Assembly: GCA_036365455.1 (NCBI GenBank)
Contig: JAWQUS010000025.1
Span: 21,302,001 to 21,366,000, forward strand
DNA from: Macrosoma leucophasiata
Lineage: Eukaryota > Arthropoda > Insecta > Lepidoptera > Hedylidae
Reading direction: 5' to 3'
DNA: 64,000 bases
In this document: positions 40,861-51,006 of the stretch, piece by piece
Layout of the letters: each line of letters begins with the position of its first letter
Position numbering within the stretch: position 1 is the first letter of the stretch
Made by a program: the position numbers and the translations under genes
Notes under the pieces: generated by a model
The model's database searches: none
Seen by the model: only the letters and a program-made list of their open reading frames with translations
Told to the model about the DNA's origin: nothing

Positions 40861-42696
40861 CCCGACGCCCAACGTCTCGACGCCCAGCGTCCCGACGCCC
40901 AGCGTCCCGACGCCCAGCGTCCCGACGCCCAGCGTCCCGACGCCCAGCGTCCCGACGCCCAGCGTCTCGACGGCCAAGGTCCCGACGCCCAGCGTCTCGA
41001 CGCCAAGCGTCTCGACGCCCAGCGTCCCGACGCCCAGCGTCCCGTCACCCAACGTCCCGACGCCCAGCGTCCCGACGCCCAGCGTCCCGACGCCCAGCGT
41101 CCCGACGCCCAGCGTCCCGACGCCCAGCGTCCCGACGCCCCGCGTCCCGACGCCCAGCGTCCTGACGCCCAGCGGCCCGACGTCCAGCGTCCCGACGCCC
41201 AGCGTCCCGACGCCCAGCGTCCCGACGCCCAGCGTCCCGACGCCCAGCGTCCAGACGCCCAGCGTCTCGACGCCCAGCGTCACGACGCCCAGCGTCCCGA
41301 CGCCCAGCGTCCCGACGCCCAGCATCCGAAGCCCACGACGCCCATCGTCCCGACGCCCATCGTCCCGACGCCCAGCGTCCCGACGCCCAGCGGACCGACG
41401 CCCAGCGGACCAACGCCCAGCGTCCCGACGCCCCGCGTCCCGACGCGCAGTGTCTCGACGCCCAGCGTCCCGACGCCCAGCGTACCGACGCCCAGCGTCC
41501 CGACGCCCAGCGTCCCGACGCCCAGCGTCCCGACGCCCAGCGTCCCGACGCCCAGCGTCCCGACGCCCAGCGTCCCGACGCCCAGCGTCCCGACGCCCAG
41601 CGTCCCGACGCCCAACGTCCCGACGCCGAGTGTCTCGACGCCCAGCGTCTCGACGCCCAGCGTCCCGACGCCCAGCGTTCCGACGCCCATCGTCCCGACG
41701 CCGAGTGTCTCGACGCCCAGCGTCTCGACGCCCAGCGTCCCGACGCCCAGCGTACCGACGCCCAGCGTCCCGACTCCCAGCGTCCCGACGCCGAGTGTCT
41801 CGACGCCCAGCGTCCCGACGCCCAGCGTCCCGACGCGCAGTGTCTCGACGCCCAGCGTCCCGACGCCGAGTGTCTCGACGCCCAGCGTCTCGACGCCCAG
41901 CGTCCCGACGCCCAGCGTACCGACGCCCAGCGTCCCAACGCCCAGCGTCCCGACGCCCAGCGTCCCGACGCCCATCGTCCCGACGCCGAGTGTCTCGACG
42001 CCCAGCGTCTCGACGCCCAGCATCCCGACGCCCAGCGTCTCGACGCCCAGCGTCCCGACGCCGAGCGTCTCGACGCCCAGCGTCCCGACGCCGAGCGTCT
42101 CGACCCCCAGCGTCCCGACGCCCAGCGTCTCGACGCCCAGCGTCCCGACGCCGAGTGTCTCGACGCCCAGCGTCCAGACGCCCAGTGTCTCGACGCCCAG
42201 CGTCCCGTCGCCCAGCGTCCCGACGCCCAGCGTCCCGACGCCCAGCGTCCCGACGCCCAGCGTCCCGACGCCCAGCGTCCCGACGCCCAACGTCCTGACC
42301 CCCAGCGTCCCGACGCCCAGCGTCTCGACGCCCAGCGTCCCGACGCCAAGCGTCCCGACGCCCAGCGTCCCGACGCCGAGTGTCTCGACGCCCAGCGTCC
42401 CGACGCCCAGCGTCTCGACGCCCAGCGTCCCGACGCCGAGTGTCTCGACGCCCAGCGTCCAGACGCCCAGTGTCTCGACGCCCAGCGTCCCGTCGCCCAG
42501 CGTCCCGACGCCCAGCGTCCCGACGCCCAGCGTCCCGACGCCCAGCGTCCCGACGCCCAGCGTCCCGACGCCCAGCGTCCCGACGCCCAGCGTCCCGACC
42601 CCCAGCGTCCCGACGCCCAGCGTCTCGACGCCCAGCGTCCCGACGCCAAGCGTCCCGACGCCCAGCGTCCCGACGCCGAGTGTCTCGACGCCCAGC
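40861..42696. repeat. 1.84-kb GC-rich minisatellite, 15-bp unit, ~122 units
   Basis: The unit is CCCGACGCCCAGCGT with few variants. Each unit contains GACGC-CCA-GCGTC, a perfect 5-bp stem with a 3-base loop, plus CC, and three CpGs. On the complementary strand the array is an uninterrupted series GGG-CGTC-GGG-ACGCT. The 15-bp register slips once, near 41323-41345. Common variants are GCCGAGTGTCTCGACG and single changes such as CCCATCG. Because 15 is a multiple of three and the unit lacks stops, very long frames appear on both strands (up to 595 codons on minus, 41045-42832; others of 282-336 codons). They encode only (RWASG), (TLGVG) or (SRRPA) pentapeptides and have no start context or flanking exons; I do not call them genes. 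Confidence 0.95.
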
Positions 42697-43219
42697 TAAT
42701 GATTCGTGGAAAAATTAAATTCATCCACGTTATAAATACAATTCTTTTGTAATATTTCAAAGAGTACAGACTTAAACTTATTAAATGGTAAGGATTTAAC
42801 AGCATCGGGCAAATAATTGAACACTTTATCACCTTAGGTCGATGAGCAATATATCTTGTTGAATACTACATAAACGTCCAGAGATCGATAGAACATCTGA
42901 CAAATATCCACCCTGAATTCCACCACTAAATTATTACAACACTGACAAATGACGTCATTATCTATTCAGCCCTCCAAGGTCTGTTTCGTTTTATTTTTGT
43001 AGAATTAATGTCAGCTCCTGGCAGCGACACTATGCATATTCAAATTAGACTATTTATAAAGTTTAATTTCACAGCAGTAGCAGTATAGTGGTAGAATTTT
43101 GTTAATTTTTTTACTTGATTAAAATTATAATGAAGGAACTTTATGACCTTTGCGTATAAAATTAATTATTAATACCTAATACAATAATTAATATTTTATG
43201 TGTAGGTACTTGATATGCC
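42697..43219. other. unannotated DNA right of the minisatellite
   Basis: AT-rich, in sharp contrast to the array. AGCAGTAGCAGTATAGTGGTAG at about 43075 looks like a SINE A-box remnant. Confidence 0.4.
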
Positions 43220-43465
43220 TTGCGTTAAAGCACATCGCGAACACTCCGCCAAAATTCCATACAAACGCTTAATTTGCAGACTTTTTCTCTATTACGCAGA
43301 CATCAATCAGTGACGTGTATTTACACGTGCATCTGTGTGCGTAGCACGTAGAAAATACCAACCGTCGCCCATAAGAGGGAAGGAGGTTGGGTGATGCGGA
43401 GAAATTGGGCGCGACGTCGAAGTGTCCATTCAATACGTAGTATTATTACTTATTCATTGGTTAAA
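43220..43465 (+). repeat. repeat I copy 2
   Basis: Same block order as 26320-26560. It differs by a ~14-bp insertion (GCAGACTTTTTCTC) after CGCTTAATTT and scattered substitutions. Confidence 0.65.
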
Positions 43466-43582
43466 GCTAAGAATTTACGGTTTTCGATTCTTCTTCGTCT
43501 GCAAGACATTACTTCTTGTCAAATTTCATGATTCTAAGTCAACTCAAAGTACTACATAGGTTTTTGATCCACTTAAAAAAAA

Positions 43583-43850
43583 ATTTAACTTCACGCCTCT
43601 GATCCCAGAAGGGGTAGGCAGTGATGTTTGCTTAAATTCAAGGATACGTGCATACACCCACGATTCGCCGGCTACGTTCTGGCTACATGGGCCACTGTTG
43701 ACGTGTCCGGGCACATGACCAAACTCCGAGGTACTTGGAGCTTCGAGAAAATGGAAAAATCCCAATCGAACCAGAGCTAAAGAATTTCATACCGTTATCA
43801 CTGTAAGACCCGGGAATCGAACCAAGGAGACAACCATAGAAGTAGTGGCT
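43583..43850 (-). mobile_element. SINE-C, diverged
   Basis: ACTTCACGCCTCTGATCCCA tail at the left and GACCCGGGAATCGAACCAAG (B box) at the right; small deletions in the body. Confidence 0.68.
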
Positions 43851-44069
43851 GTTAGGCAGTTAAAAAATGAAATAAAATATGCACAAAAGTCATTGAACTG
43901 TGTTAATTTATAAGTATGGTATTATCAGAATTCGTAAGAAAATTCCTGGGCTTGAATATTTCATATTAATTTGAATTGGATAACTGAAAAAAAGCTATTG
44001 TCAGACGCACAGATCCACAGACAGACGGATGTACAACTTTCTTTAGATCTAGGGAACCCTGAAAATGGT

Positions 44070-44215
44070 GATACAATATGGAGTTCTTCAATAGTCCTTC
44101 ATGGCTGGCAGCGCGTTGGCAACTCCGCAGGTGTTACAAGTGTTCATTGTCGACGGTGACCACTTTCCATCAGGTGGTCCGTCTGCTTGTCTGTCAACCT
44201 AATGACATAAAAAGA
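44070..44215 (+). repeat. CR1/L2-like LINE 3' tail
   Basis: TCCTTCATGGCTGGCAGCGC, GTTCATTGTCGACGGTGACC and ACTTTCCATCAGGTGGTCCG followed by TGACATAAAAAGA; shared with 28743-28920 and 60421-60610. Confidence 0.65.
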
Positions 44216-44404
44216 TATATCAAAATCTGTACAGGCGTTTTCAAATTATCGGTGACCATACATAAAAAAAAAATCTGGATGAATTGAGAACTTTCTCCTT
44301 TTTTTGAAGTCGGTTAAAAAAAGAAAACTTTAATGACGTGTATTGATTGAAATAACCAGCAAAGTACCTACTTGTTCCTTATTAATTAAAACCGATAAAT
44401 AGTA

Positions 44405-44470
44405 TTTATGTAAGTATGTATCTTCACGCCCAGTCCCTAACAAAGGAGAAGGTAGGCAGAGAGTGTGGTG
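44405..44470 (+). repeat. repeat G copy
   Basis: TAAGTATGTATCTTCACGCC, then a diverged middle and GGTAGGCAGAGAGTGTGGTG. Confidence 0.55.
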
Positions 44471-44537
44471 CGCCAGATATCCAAGTCTTGAAATACCTTC
44501 CGTGTTTCTTCTACATTCATTATTCTCTTCATACATG

Positions 44538-44599
44538 TAGGCCTCCCCTCAAAAAGGGGGAGAGACTCGTGCCCAGCAGTGGGACGTATAATGGGTTGC
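44538..44599 (+). mobile_element. 62-bp SINE-B tail with 20-bp TSD
   Basis: Only the last 62 bases of SINE-B (TAGGCCTCCCCTCAAAAAGG to ATGGGTTGC) are present. They lie between CATTATTCTCTTCATACATG (44518-44537) and CATTATTCTCTTTATACATG (44600-44619), a 20-bp TSD with one mismatch. Confidence 0.88.
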
Positions 44600-44619
44600 C
44601 ATTATTCTCTTTATACATG

Positions 44620-45104
44620 CACGCTCATTCTTGAGACTTGTATTCCTAGAAACCCACACTCAGACAGTGCTCGACCTATTTGGTCATGGTAGGTCAGTCT
44701 TGGTCTTCCTGGGCCTCTGCAACCATACATATTCGCATTGTATATTTTTTAATCATTCGCTCATTCTTTTTATATGCCCGAACCATCAGACAATGCCTTT
44801 TTTCAATTTTACACCGATGCACTCGTTCACACAAAGCCTCTTTCTTCTATCTTCTTCTTCTATTCTCTTTCTTCTTTCTATATTCATTACAAACGCGATC
44901 GGTGAGCGATACACCGCAGACCATTATCTAACAAATGCAATTAATTAAATTTTGTATTATTCTACGTTTGTTTGAAGATTAACCATAACATTCGCCATTC
45001 AATTATGTTAAGCGCATGTATGTGGTATTGCGGTCGCAGCTTTCACGGAATGCAAGCAATTTCGGTTAATTTACACAAGTTTGGAATTAATTATAATAAT
45101 CCCT
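44620..45104. other. unannotated stretch
   Basis: Two overlapping frames (44631-44948 and 44680-44931, +) are hydrophobic or low-complexity and unmatched; a (TTCTT)n-like run lies near 44850-44880. Confidence 0.4.
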
Positions 45105-45210
45105 ACTAATATTATTAATGCGAATGTAAGTTTGTTTGTTACACTTTCACGCAAAAACTGCTTAACTAATCATCATGAAACTTTGTACACATATTCTTGG
45201 AGGTATTAAA
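45105..45210 (+). repeat. Helitron-like 5' fragment
   Basis: ACTAATATTATTAATGCGAA, then GTAAGTTTGTTTGTTACACT, CGCAAAAACTGCTTAACTAA and ATGAAACTTTGTACACATAT. Confidence 0.45.
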
Positions 45211-45232
45211 AGTAACATTAAGTAACAGTTTT

Positions 45233-45818
45233 TACTGGTGGTAGAGCTCCAGTGACGGAGCTCGCGAGCGTAGGCACCACTGCATTACCTAATATACTTG
45301 CCGCTAAGTGATAGTGTTTAGCAAAATCGTGTTCCGGTTAGGTGGCAATGTACGGCCCTGTAATTCCCGGCACAGAGGCATAACACCTTAAGCATCAGGA
45401 GTGGTAACGCATCTGCATTTTGACCTCTGGTTTATCTGTGGTCTGATAGTTCTTCTCAGTATTGACTGCCCTTGGAATTCTGCCAAGTGAATAACCTTTA
45501 TTATGACGACCAAATTCAATCTTTCTCAGTTTCTTTTGAAATGGGGAAATGGAGGAATTTGTAAATAATTGATGCTTTCCATATTATACAAAATTGTTCA
45601 GTGTCTATTTAATTTATTATGTGTTTTTGATTATTATTAGTGGTTATTCACTCTAGGTTAGTTTAAAAAAAAATGACGATGTAAAAGTGCTCTCCAGGAG
45701 CCTAATTATATGAAATAAATGAATAAACTGAATAAACTGTGGGTATCTATAGACTGCAGTCATCACTTAATATCAATGTGAGCTGCATGCTTGTTTGCCA
45801 CTTTTATAACATAAAAAA
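45233..45818 (+). mobile_element. SINE-A split by a LINE tail
   Basis: Parts 45233-45432 and 45742-45818 form one near-consensus copy (ACTGGTGGTAGAGCTCCAGT to TTATAACATAAAAAAAATCG), interrupted within CTCTGGTCTTTGTGTGGGTG. Confidence 0.8.
45433..45741 (+). mobile_element. LINE-tail-like insertion in SINE-A
   Basis: About 300 bp of AT-rich non-coding DNA ending GAAATAAATGAATAAACTGA+ATAAACT, a typical LINE 3' terminus, with CTGTGG at both junctions as a probable short TSD. Confidence 0.55.
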
Positions 45819-46243
45819 AATCGCACGTTACATGTAATCGCAAATTGGACTCTTTTCCTATCCTTATAAAGCACTAACATGACCGACCGTACACTTCTTC
45901 GATAGTGCGTTTAAGTACTCTGTCTACCTCTTTAAAAAAATATATAAGCGTAAGAACTTGAACTAATCTAAATAAAAGAACTTAGAGTAAAAACTTCAAT
46001 TCATGTCTTAAATATTAATGTCACAGCATTTTTGCATCGGGCAGCGAGATAGTGCTTTATAGTATGAGATCCGCCAGCAAAATCACTTGAGTTCATGAAA
46101 TAGTTATTGAAAATCGAATTTTATGCATATACGAGTAAGTTTTCTTTAAATTAATCTCCATGTGTTACTTAATAAAAGGTACACTTATAGAATTTAAATT
46201 TCTCACGTTGGAATGAAATCAGCACTTGAAATGAAATCTTACG
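45819..46243. other. unannotated stretch
   Basis: Nothing identified. Confidence 0.4.
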
Positions 46244-46455
46244 TAATCTATACTAATACTAATAATAATTACTAATTTACTAATACTAATATACTAACGC
46301 GCTAATTTCAGGAAATACTAGTCCGATTTGAAAAATTCTTTCTGTGTTAGATAGCCCATTTATCGAGGTTCTAGGCTATATTACATCACGCTTAGACGGA
46401 TAGAAGAGGGTAGGTAACATTGCAACCGCGCAAAGCCAGGGCGGGCCGCTAGTAT
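46244..46455 (+). mobile_element. Helitron-like non-autonomous element
   Basis: Starts ATCTATACTAATACTAATAA, contains GCGCTAATTTCAGGAAATAC, AGTCCGATTTGAAAAATTCT and GTGTTAGATAGCCCATTTAT, and ends GGGCGGGCCGCTAGT. Ends and wording match lepidopteran Helitron derivatives; no TSD. Confidence 0.65.
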
Positions 46456-46595
46456 ATTATAAACACAAGACAAACCGGGCACCCTATCAAGATAGCGGAG
46501 AATATGCAGGCCGCCCATATTATGTCGTTGTGGAAGTCTTTGGATCCCATATCCACAGCAATGGACGTCTTTACAGACTCGTTAATGTATATAGA

Positions 46596-46712
46596 TATAA
46601 TTGTTTTATATTATTTCGCATTAACACATGCTTGTGAAATATATTTTATTTTTAAAGAAAAATGGAAAGAAAAATTTGACTTCAGGCGAGGCTCGAACAC
46701 GCGACGCGGGTA
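46596..46712 (-). mobile_element. SINE-D, head truncated
   Basis: TTTTATATTATTTCGCATTA, ACACATGCTTGTGAAATATA and GACTTCAGGCGAGGCTCGAA on the plus strand; inverted relative to the copy at 46845. Confidence 0.7.
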
Positions 46713-46844
46713 AAAGCGACTTCTTTACGATATTCAATAAACTGAAAAGTCTATTATATCGGTTGCCTAACTAGCATAGTCGGTAATAGATGGCGCTGCT
46801 GCTACCATAAAGCAAATTCAATAGATGTGAAGGAAAGATTTGAC

Positions 46845-46975
46845 AAATCGGGCAGGGCTTCAGTAGCTCAATTGGAAGAGCGGCTGGACTAGATTCCCAG
46901 TAGGTCGCGAGTTCGAGCCTCGCCTGAAGTCAAATTTTTATTTCCATTTTTCTTTAAAAATACAGTATACAGATA
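46845..46975 (+). mobile_element. SINE-D, well-preserved tRNA-like head
   Basis: GGCTTCAGTAGCTCAATTGG (A box) and GTCGCGAGTTCGAGCCTCGC (B box), closed by CTGAAGTC. The acceptor-like arms and D-arm are readable, but the anticodon arm is irregular (CTGG...CCAG). SINE body follows. Almost the same head occurs at 49918. Confidence 0.75.
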
Positions 46976-47140
46976 TGTAAGTGTTTTTTTAATTCATTAT
47001 TGTAAAGGTCCTACCCCCGTTAGGCAGATAATAAGTAATAAACTGAACATTTGCTATTCTTGTGAAAGGTGCCCAAATTTCATAATTTGCAAATGCTAAT
47101 GTATTCATTTTATAACTTCGACATAAATATTGACTTATAC

Positions 47141-47428
47141 TGGTGGTTGAACAGTGATAGAGCTCGAGGGCATAGACGCCACCGCATTGCGTAATGTATT
47201 TGCCGTTAAACCGTAATTTTGAGTGCTGTCGTGTTCCGATAATGCACGGACCTGTATTACTTTGTAATTCTTTCACGGAGGTAAAACAACTTAGACCTCA
47301 GGAGTGGCAAGGATATTGAAATCTTTGGTTTCTAATTAGATTTTTATTTTTATATCATTATTTTTTAATGTTTTACCTACCATTATTGTGATCTGTATGC
47401 TTTTTGCCACTTTATGACATAAAAAAAC
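47141..47428 (+). mobile_element. SINE-A, degraded
   Basis: TACTGGTGGTTGAACAGTGA to CCACTTTATGACATAAAAAA with several gaps. Confidence 0.65.
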
Positions 47429-47779
47429 TAAATATTGAAATTATCACATTTTACGAAAAGAACACATAATTTTACATAATTGTAACCTATCAAAACAATA
47501 GGCTCTCATTTATATTTACGTATTATAACTATAAATATTTTTAAAAATATGCTCACATCAGAAATTTCTGATTGAACGGAGCTTTCATGCAGCCTGATCT
47601 TGGACTATAAAGTTTTGAATAAACCATGAACTCAACTCTCCGAGGCGTTATTTAACCGAAAACAAAATGAGCGAACACTGTAAGCGTTGCAACTACAAAG
47701 GCTTTGTACATTCTGTCACTGTGGACAAACGACGCTTCATAAATAGGTCTCGTGTGGAAATTACTTTATATCCAATAGA
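47429..47779. other. unannotated stretch
   Basis: Frame 47667-47885 (+) starts with an MSEHCKRCNYKGF segment but runs into SINE-A; the pre-SINE part (~30 codons) matches nothing I recognise. Confidence 0.35.
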
Positions 47780-48445
47780 ATTAGTGGTAGAGTTCCAGTG
47801 TAAAAGCTCGAGGGCGTATGCACCATCGCATTACCTAATCTATCTGCCTCAAAGTGGTTGTTCAGCACTATCGTGGTCCCGTTAGATGGTAATGTAAATC
47901 CCTGTAATAACTATTCGATAGATAGAAGCGCGGATGGCCCCGCGGCTGGTGAAGATCGGAAGCGAACTACTCGGTTAAGCGATACGGGCGCAGTCGGGTG
48001 TGTGATGGGTGACCGCTAGTGGCAAATTAAAATGCGCGTTTCCGTGCTTCGGAGGGCACGTTAAGCCGTCGGTCCCGGTGGCTATTGATAGAAAGCAGTC
48101 GTTAAACCTTGTCGGAGGCCTTATGGGTTTGAAAAACATCTGACCACGGATTTGCCGCTAATCCTTATCTCCACCAATCCGCATTGGAGCAGCATGCTGG
48201 AGTAAGCTCCAGGCCTCCTCCCAAGAAAGGGTGAAACTCGTGTCCAGCAGTGGGACGTTTCAAGGGTTGCCATTATTATTATTAGATATTTATAAATATA
48301 ATAGCTAAGGTATCAGGGGTGGCAACGCATTTGAATTTTGACCTCTGATCTTTATGTAAGTGTCTATAGGCTGCAGTCATCACTTAAAAATGTGAACCAA
48401 GTGAACTGCATGCTTGTTTGCCACCCTTATTACATAAAAAATCTA
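47780..48445 (+). mobile_element. old SINE-A split by SINE-B
   Basis: Parts 47780-47927 (TAGTGGTAGAGTTCCAGTGT to CCTGTAATAACTATTCGATA) and 48291-48445 (GCTAAGGTATCAGGGGTGGC onward) belong to one diverged copy. Confidence 0.72.
47928..48290 (+). mobile_element. SINE-B inserted in SINE-A
   Basis: GAAGCGCGGATGGCCCCGCG head, CACGTTAAGCCGTCGGTCCC, and a GGGTTGCCATTATTATTATT tail. The TSD is not clear by eye (GATA-type matches only). Confidence 0.8.
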
Positions 48446-48707
48446 ATATTGAATATGATATATGATATATGCAATGCAATTCAATTCGTTGGTGTTGTTA
48501 TATAATACAACAATACATATTAGTATGCAATGACTACCATAGCATGGATAAAAGAAAGTCCAACGTAATTTTTAAGCCATAATTTAAATTGCCTCCAACT
48601 TTCTTTTATTTTTAGAGTAAAGCTATTAGCTAGTAGGCGGAGATAACGAAGTTTGGGGCAATCAGTTATTCAAAAACTCTATTACCTCATAGACATAACT
48701 CAAAACC
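48446..48707. other. unannotated stretch
   Basis: AT-rich; nothing identified. Confidence 0.4.
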
Positions 48708-48955
48708 TTTTATTTTTTATGTAATAGTGATAGTTCAAATGAATGGTAAGTGAAGACTTCACTCTAAAGGTACGGGGTAAGGCACATGCGTTGTTACCCC
48801 TGAAGTCTACGTCGTTTTGCTTCTGTAATAGTAATTACGGAGCCATACATTACCATCTAACTGCAACACAATAGTACCAAACACTACCTTTTGTTACATA
48901 ATATGGTAGTGTCTACGCCCTCGAGCTCCAACAGTGAAACTCTCACCATTTCAAC
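48708..48955 (-). mobile_element. SINE-A, strongly degraded
   Basis: TTTTTTATGTAATAGTGATA, ATTACGGAGCCATACATTAC and GTGTCTACGCCCTCGAGCTC on the plus strand. Confidence 0.6.
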
Positions 48956-48990
48956 TAAAAAATACGCTTACACTCACAGCCCCATTTTGA

Positions 48991-49735
48991 CAATGCCAGA
49001 TTGTGACCCAGCATTTACACGAAATGTAAATTAAAGAAAAACTGTGTTTTGAAAATAGAATTCTTAGTTAATTGATCTTTTTTCTGTATAACTTGAGGTT
49101 AATAATTACGATTAAAAAGACTTGGTTATGGTTTTTCCTAATTAGAAACGCAATCAATTGCGTTACTCTAAATAACAATACAATACTTTAAAACGTTCTA
49201 ACTCAAGTTTTAACCACCCAAAGTTAGTTTTAATCCAAATATATTATTTTCGTACATTTAATTAATCTAAACATTATTTAAAAATTATTACAAACGCTGT
49301 TTTTACTATCGAAACGTTGACAATGAAGGTATCGGTCAACATTACTGTCACAGATTTTTGATCTACCCGAAAAACGATTGTACTTATATAATAGCAACAA
49401 CAAACCTAGGTACTTATGTCAAAGAACGGTTTTTTAATTATTAAATAATTTTATTTTTACATAGCATACAGGTTTGAAGAAATCAGAATGATTTAATACT
49501 TGACCAGGCTGTATGGACCATGTCCTTACTGTGTGTACTGTACCAAATGTATATTACTGCGGCCGTGCCATGCATGACATTTTTTAAGTTTACACATAAA
49601 CTACAAGTTTAAAAGTCATTAAATGTGTGTGTAAATAATCAGTGATAAAATCCCAGCAAAAAGAGGTATTCGCCATGCTGGTAAATAACTGTTTGCAGGT
49701 GGGTCAAAGTTCTATGTAATTTCTGGCATTGTCAT
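48991..49735. other. unannotated stretch
   Basis: A SINE-E tail remnant (AATACGCTTACACTCACAGC, 48959-48990) precedes it. Nothing else recognised. Confidence 0.4.
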
Positions 49736-49740
49736 TTGGT

Positions 49741-49888
49741 AGAACCTGTGTACTGGGTGCCGTTGTACATATACACAAACACCCAGACCCAAAACAAATA
49801 TCTGTAGGCCATACAAATATTTGTCCCGCACCGGGTCGATCGAACCCGCGATCTTTCGAATCAAACGGTCATCTATTCCTCATTGCCA
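49741..49888 (-). mobile_element. SINE-E, truncated at both ends
   Basis: Contains ACAAACACCCAGACCCAAAA, CAAATATCTGTAGGCCATAC and a head piece with CGATCGAACCCGCG; the A box is lost. Confidence 0.65.
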
Positions 49889-49904
49889 TTATCTCATTGC
49901 CTTT

Positions 49905-50082
49905 GACAAATCGGGCAGGACTTCAGTAGCTCAATTGGAAGAGCGGCTGGACTAGATTCCCAGTAGGCCGCGAGTTCGAGTCTCGCCTGAAGTCAAATTA
50001 TTCTTTCCATTTTTCTTTAAATAAAATATATTTCACAAGCATGTGTTATTGCGAAATAATATAAAACAATAGGGAGCCTGCT
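49905..50082 (+). mobile_element. SINE-D, well preserved
   Basis: Head GACTTCAGTAGCTCAATTGG to GAGTCTCGCCTGAAGTCA pairs 7 of 7 at the ends. The body ends with CACAAGCATGTGTTATTGCG and AAATAATATAAAACAATAGG. Confidence 0.78.
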
Positions 50083-50498
50083 TGATATTAAGATAATTCA
50101 TATAAAACCACAGAATAGTAAGGCGGGGTTGCACAACATATTTGATAAAGTTGAAGTCAATGGAAAAATATTACACTAACTTTCACTTTAACAAGTATGT
50201 TGCTGAAACCCAGGCTACGTAATTTAGTTGAATAACAACCATTCATATATTATTATCTGACACTAGTTATGAACTATTCAGCTTAATTCAAAACTTATGT
50301 AACTCTGTAAGTTTTGAGTAGCTTTGCTTAAACAAAGATTGATTATCTAACTTACTAGCCTGTTTAATAACGATTTATTTCTAAACACACACTTCAAATT
50401 ATACGGTACTCTTACACGGACACGCAAAAGAACTTTGGATGTTAGTCGAACAATCTTTCTCTTTATTATCGGGAATATATTTCCTGTAATCCCTTCTA
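50083..50498. other. unannotated stretch
   Basis: Nothing identified. Confidence 0.4.
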
Positions 50499-50720
50499 TT
50501 TTATTTAGAGGATTTTCTGATTTTCTTTTCATTATTTTGAAATAACTGCTACTAAAGTATTAAGATTTAAACTTAATAAATTAATTGTATTATTTAAATA
50601 CTTTTTTCCTTTTATTGAGAAGATTTTCTAATTCCTTTTCATTATTTCGAAATAACTAGTATTAAACTGTTTAGATTTAAACTTAATTAAATTAATTCTA
50701 TTATCTAAATACTCCATATT
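50499..50720. repeat. diverged tandem dimer, ~111-bp unit
   Basis: Units 50499-50610 and 50611-50720 share AGATTTAAACTTAATAAATT-type sequence and TTTTCATTATTTYGAAATAA in the same order; roughly 85% alike by eye. Confidence 0.75.
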
Positions 50721-51006
50721 TTTTTAAATGTAATGGAAGTGGTAAACAAGCATGTAGTTCACATTGATATTAAGTGATATCTGCAGTCTATCGACACCAC
50801 ACAAAGACCAAGTTTAAAATGCAAATGCGTTACCACTCCTGAGGCCTAAGGAGTTACGCCTCTGTGCTGGAAATTACAAGGCCGTAATTACCACCTGACA
50901 GTAACACGATAGTGTTGAACACTACCATTTAGCGGCAAGTAGGTATATTAAGTAATGCAGTGGTGCCTACGCCCACGAGCTTCGTCACTGGAGTTCTACC
51001 ACCAGT
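50721..51006 (-). mobile_element. SINE-A, near full length
   Basis: ACTGGTGGTAGAACTCCAGT (minus strand) to the T-rich plus-strand start TTTTTTTAAATGTAATGGAA. Confidence 0.8.

Noticed and set aside
41450..42718. Long plus-strand frames of (SRRPA)n-type pentapeptides across the minisatellite
   Set aside because: They follow from a 15-bp period without stops; comparable frames exist on the other strand, so openness is not evidence of coding.
46855..46930. Possible functional tRNA gene (also 49918-49995)
   Set aside because: Acceptor and T-arms look fair, but the anticodon arm is irregular and both copies continue into the same SINE-D body.
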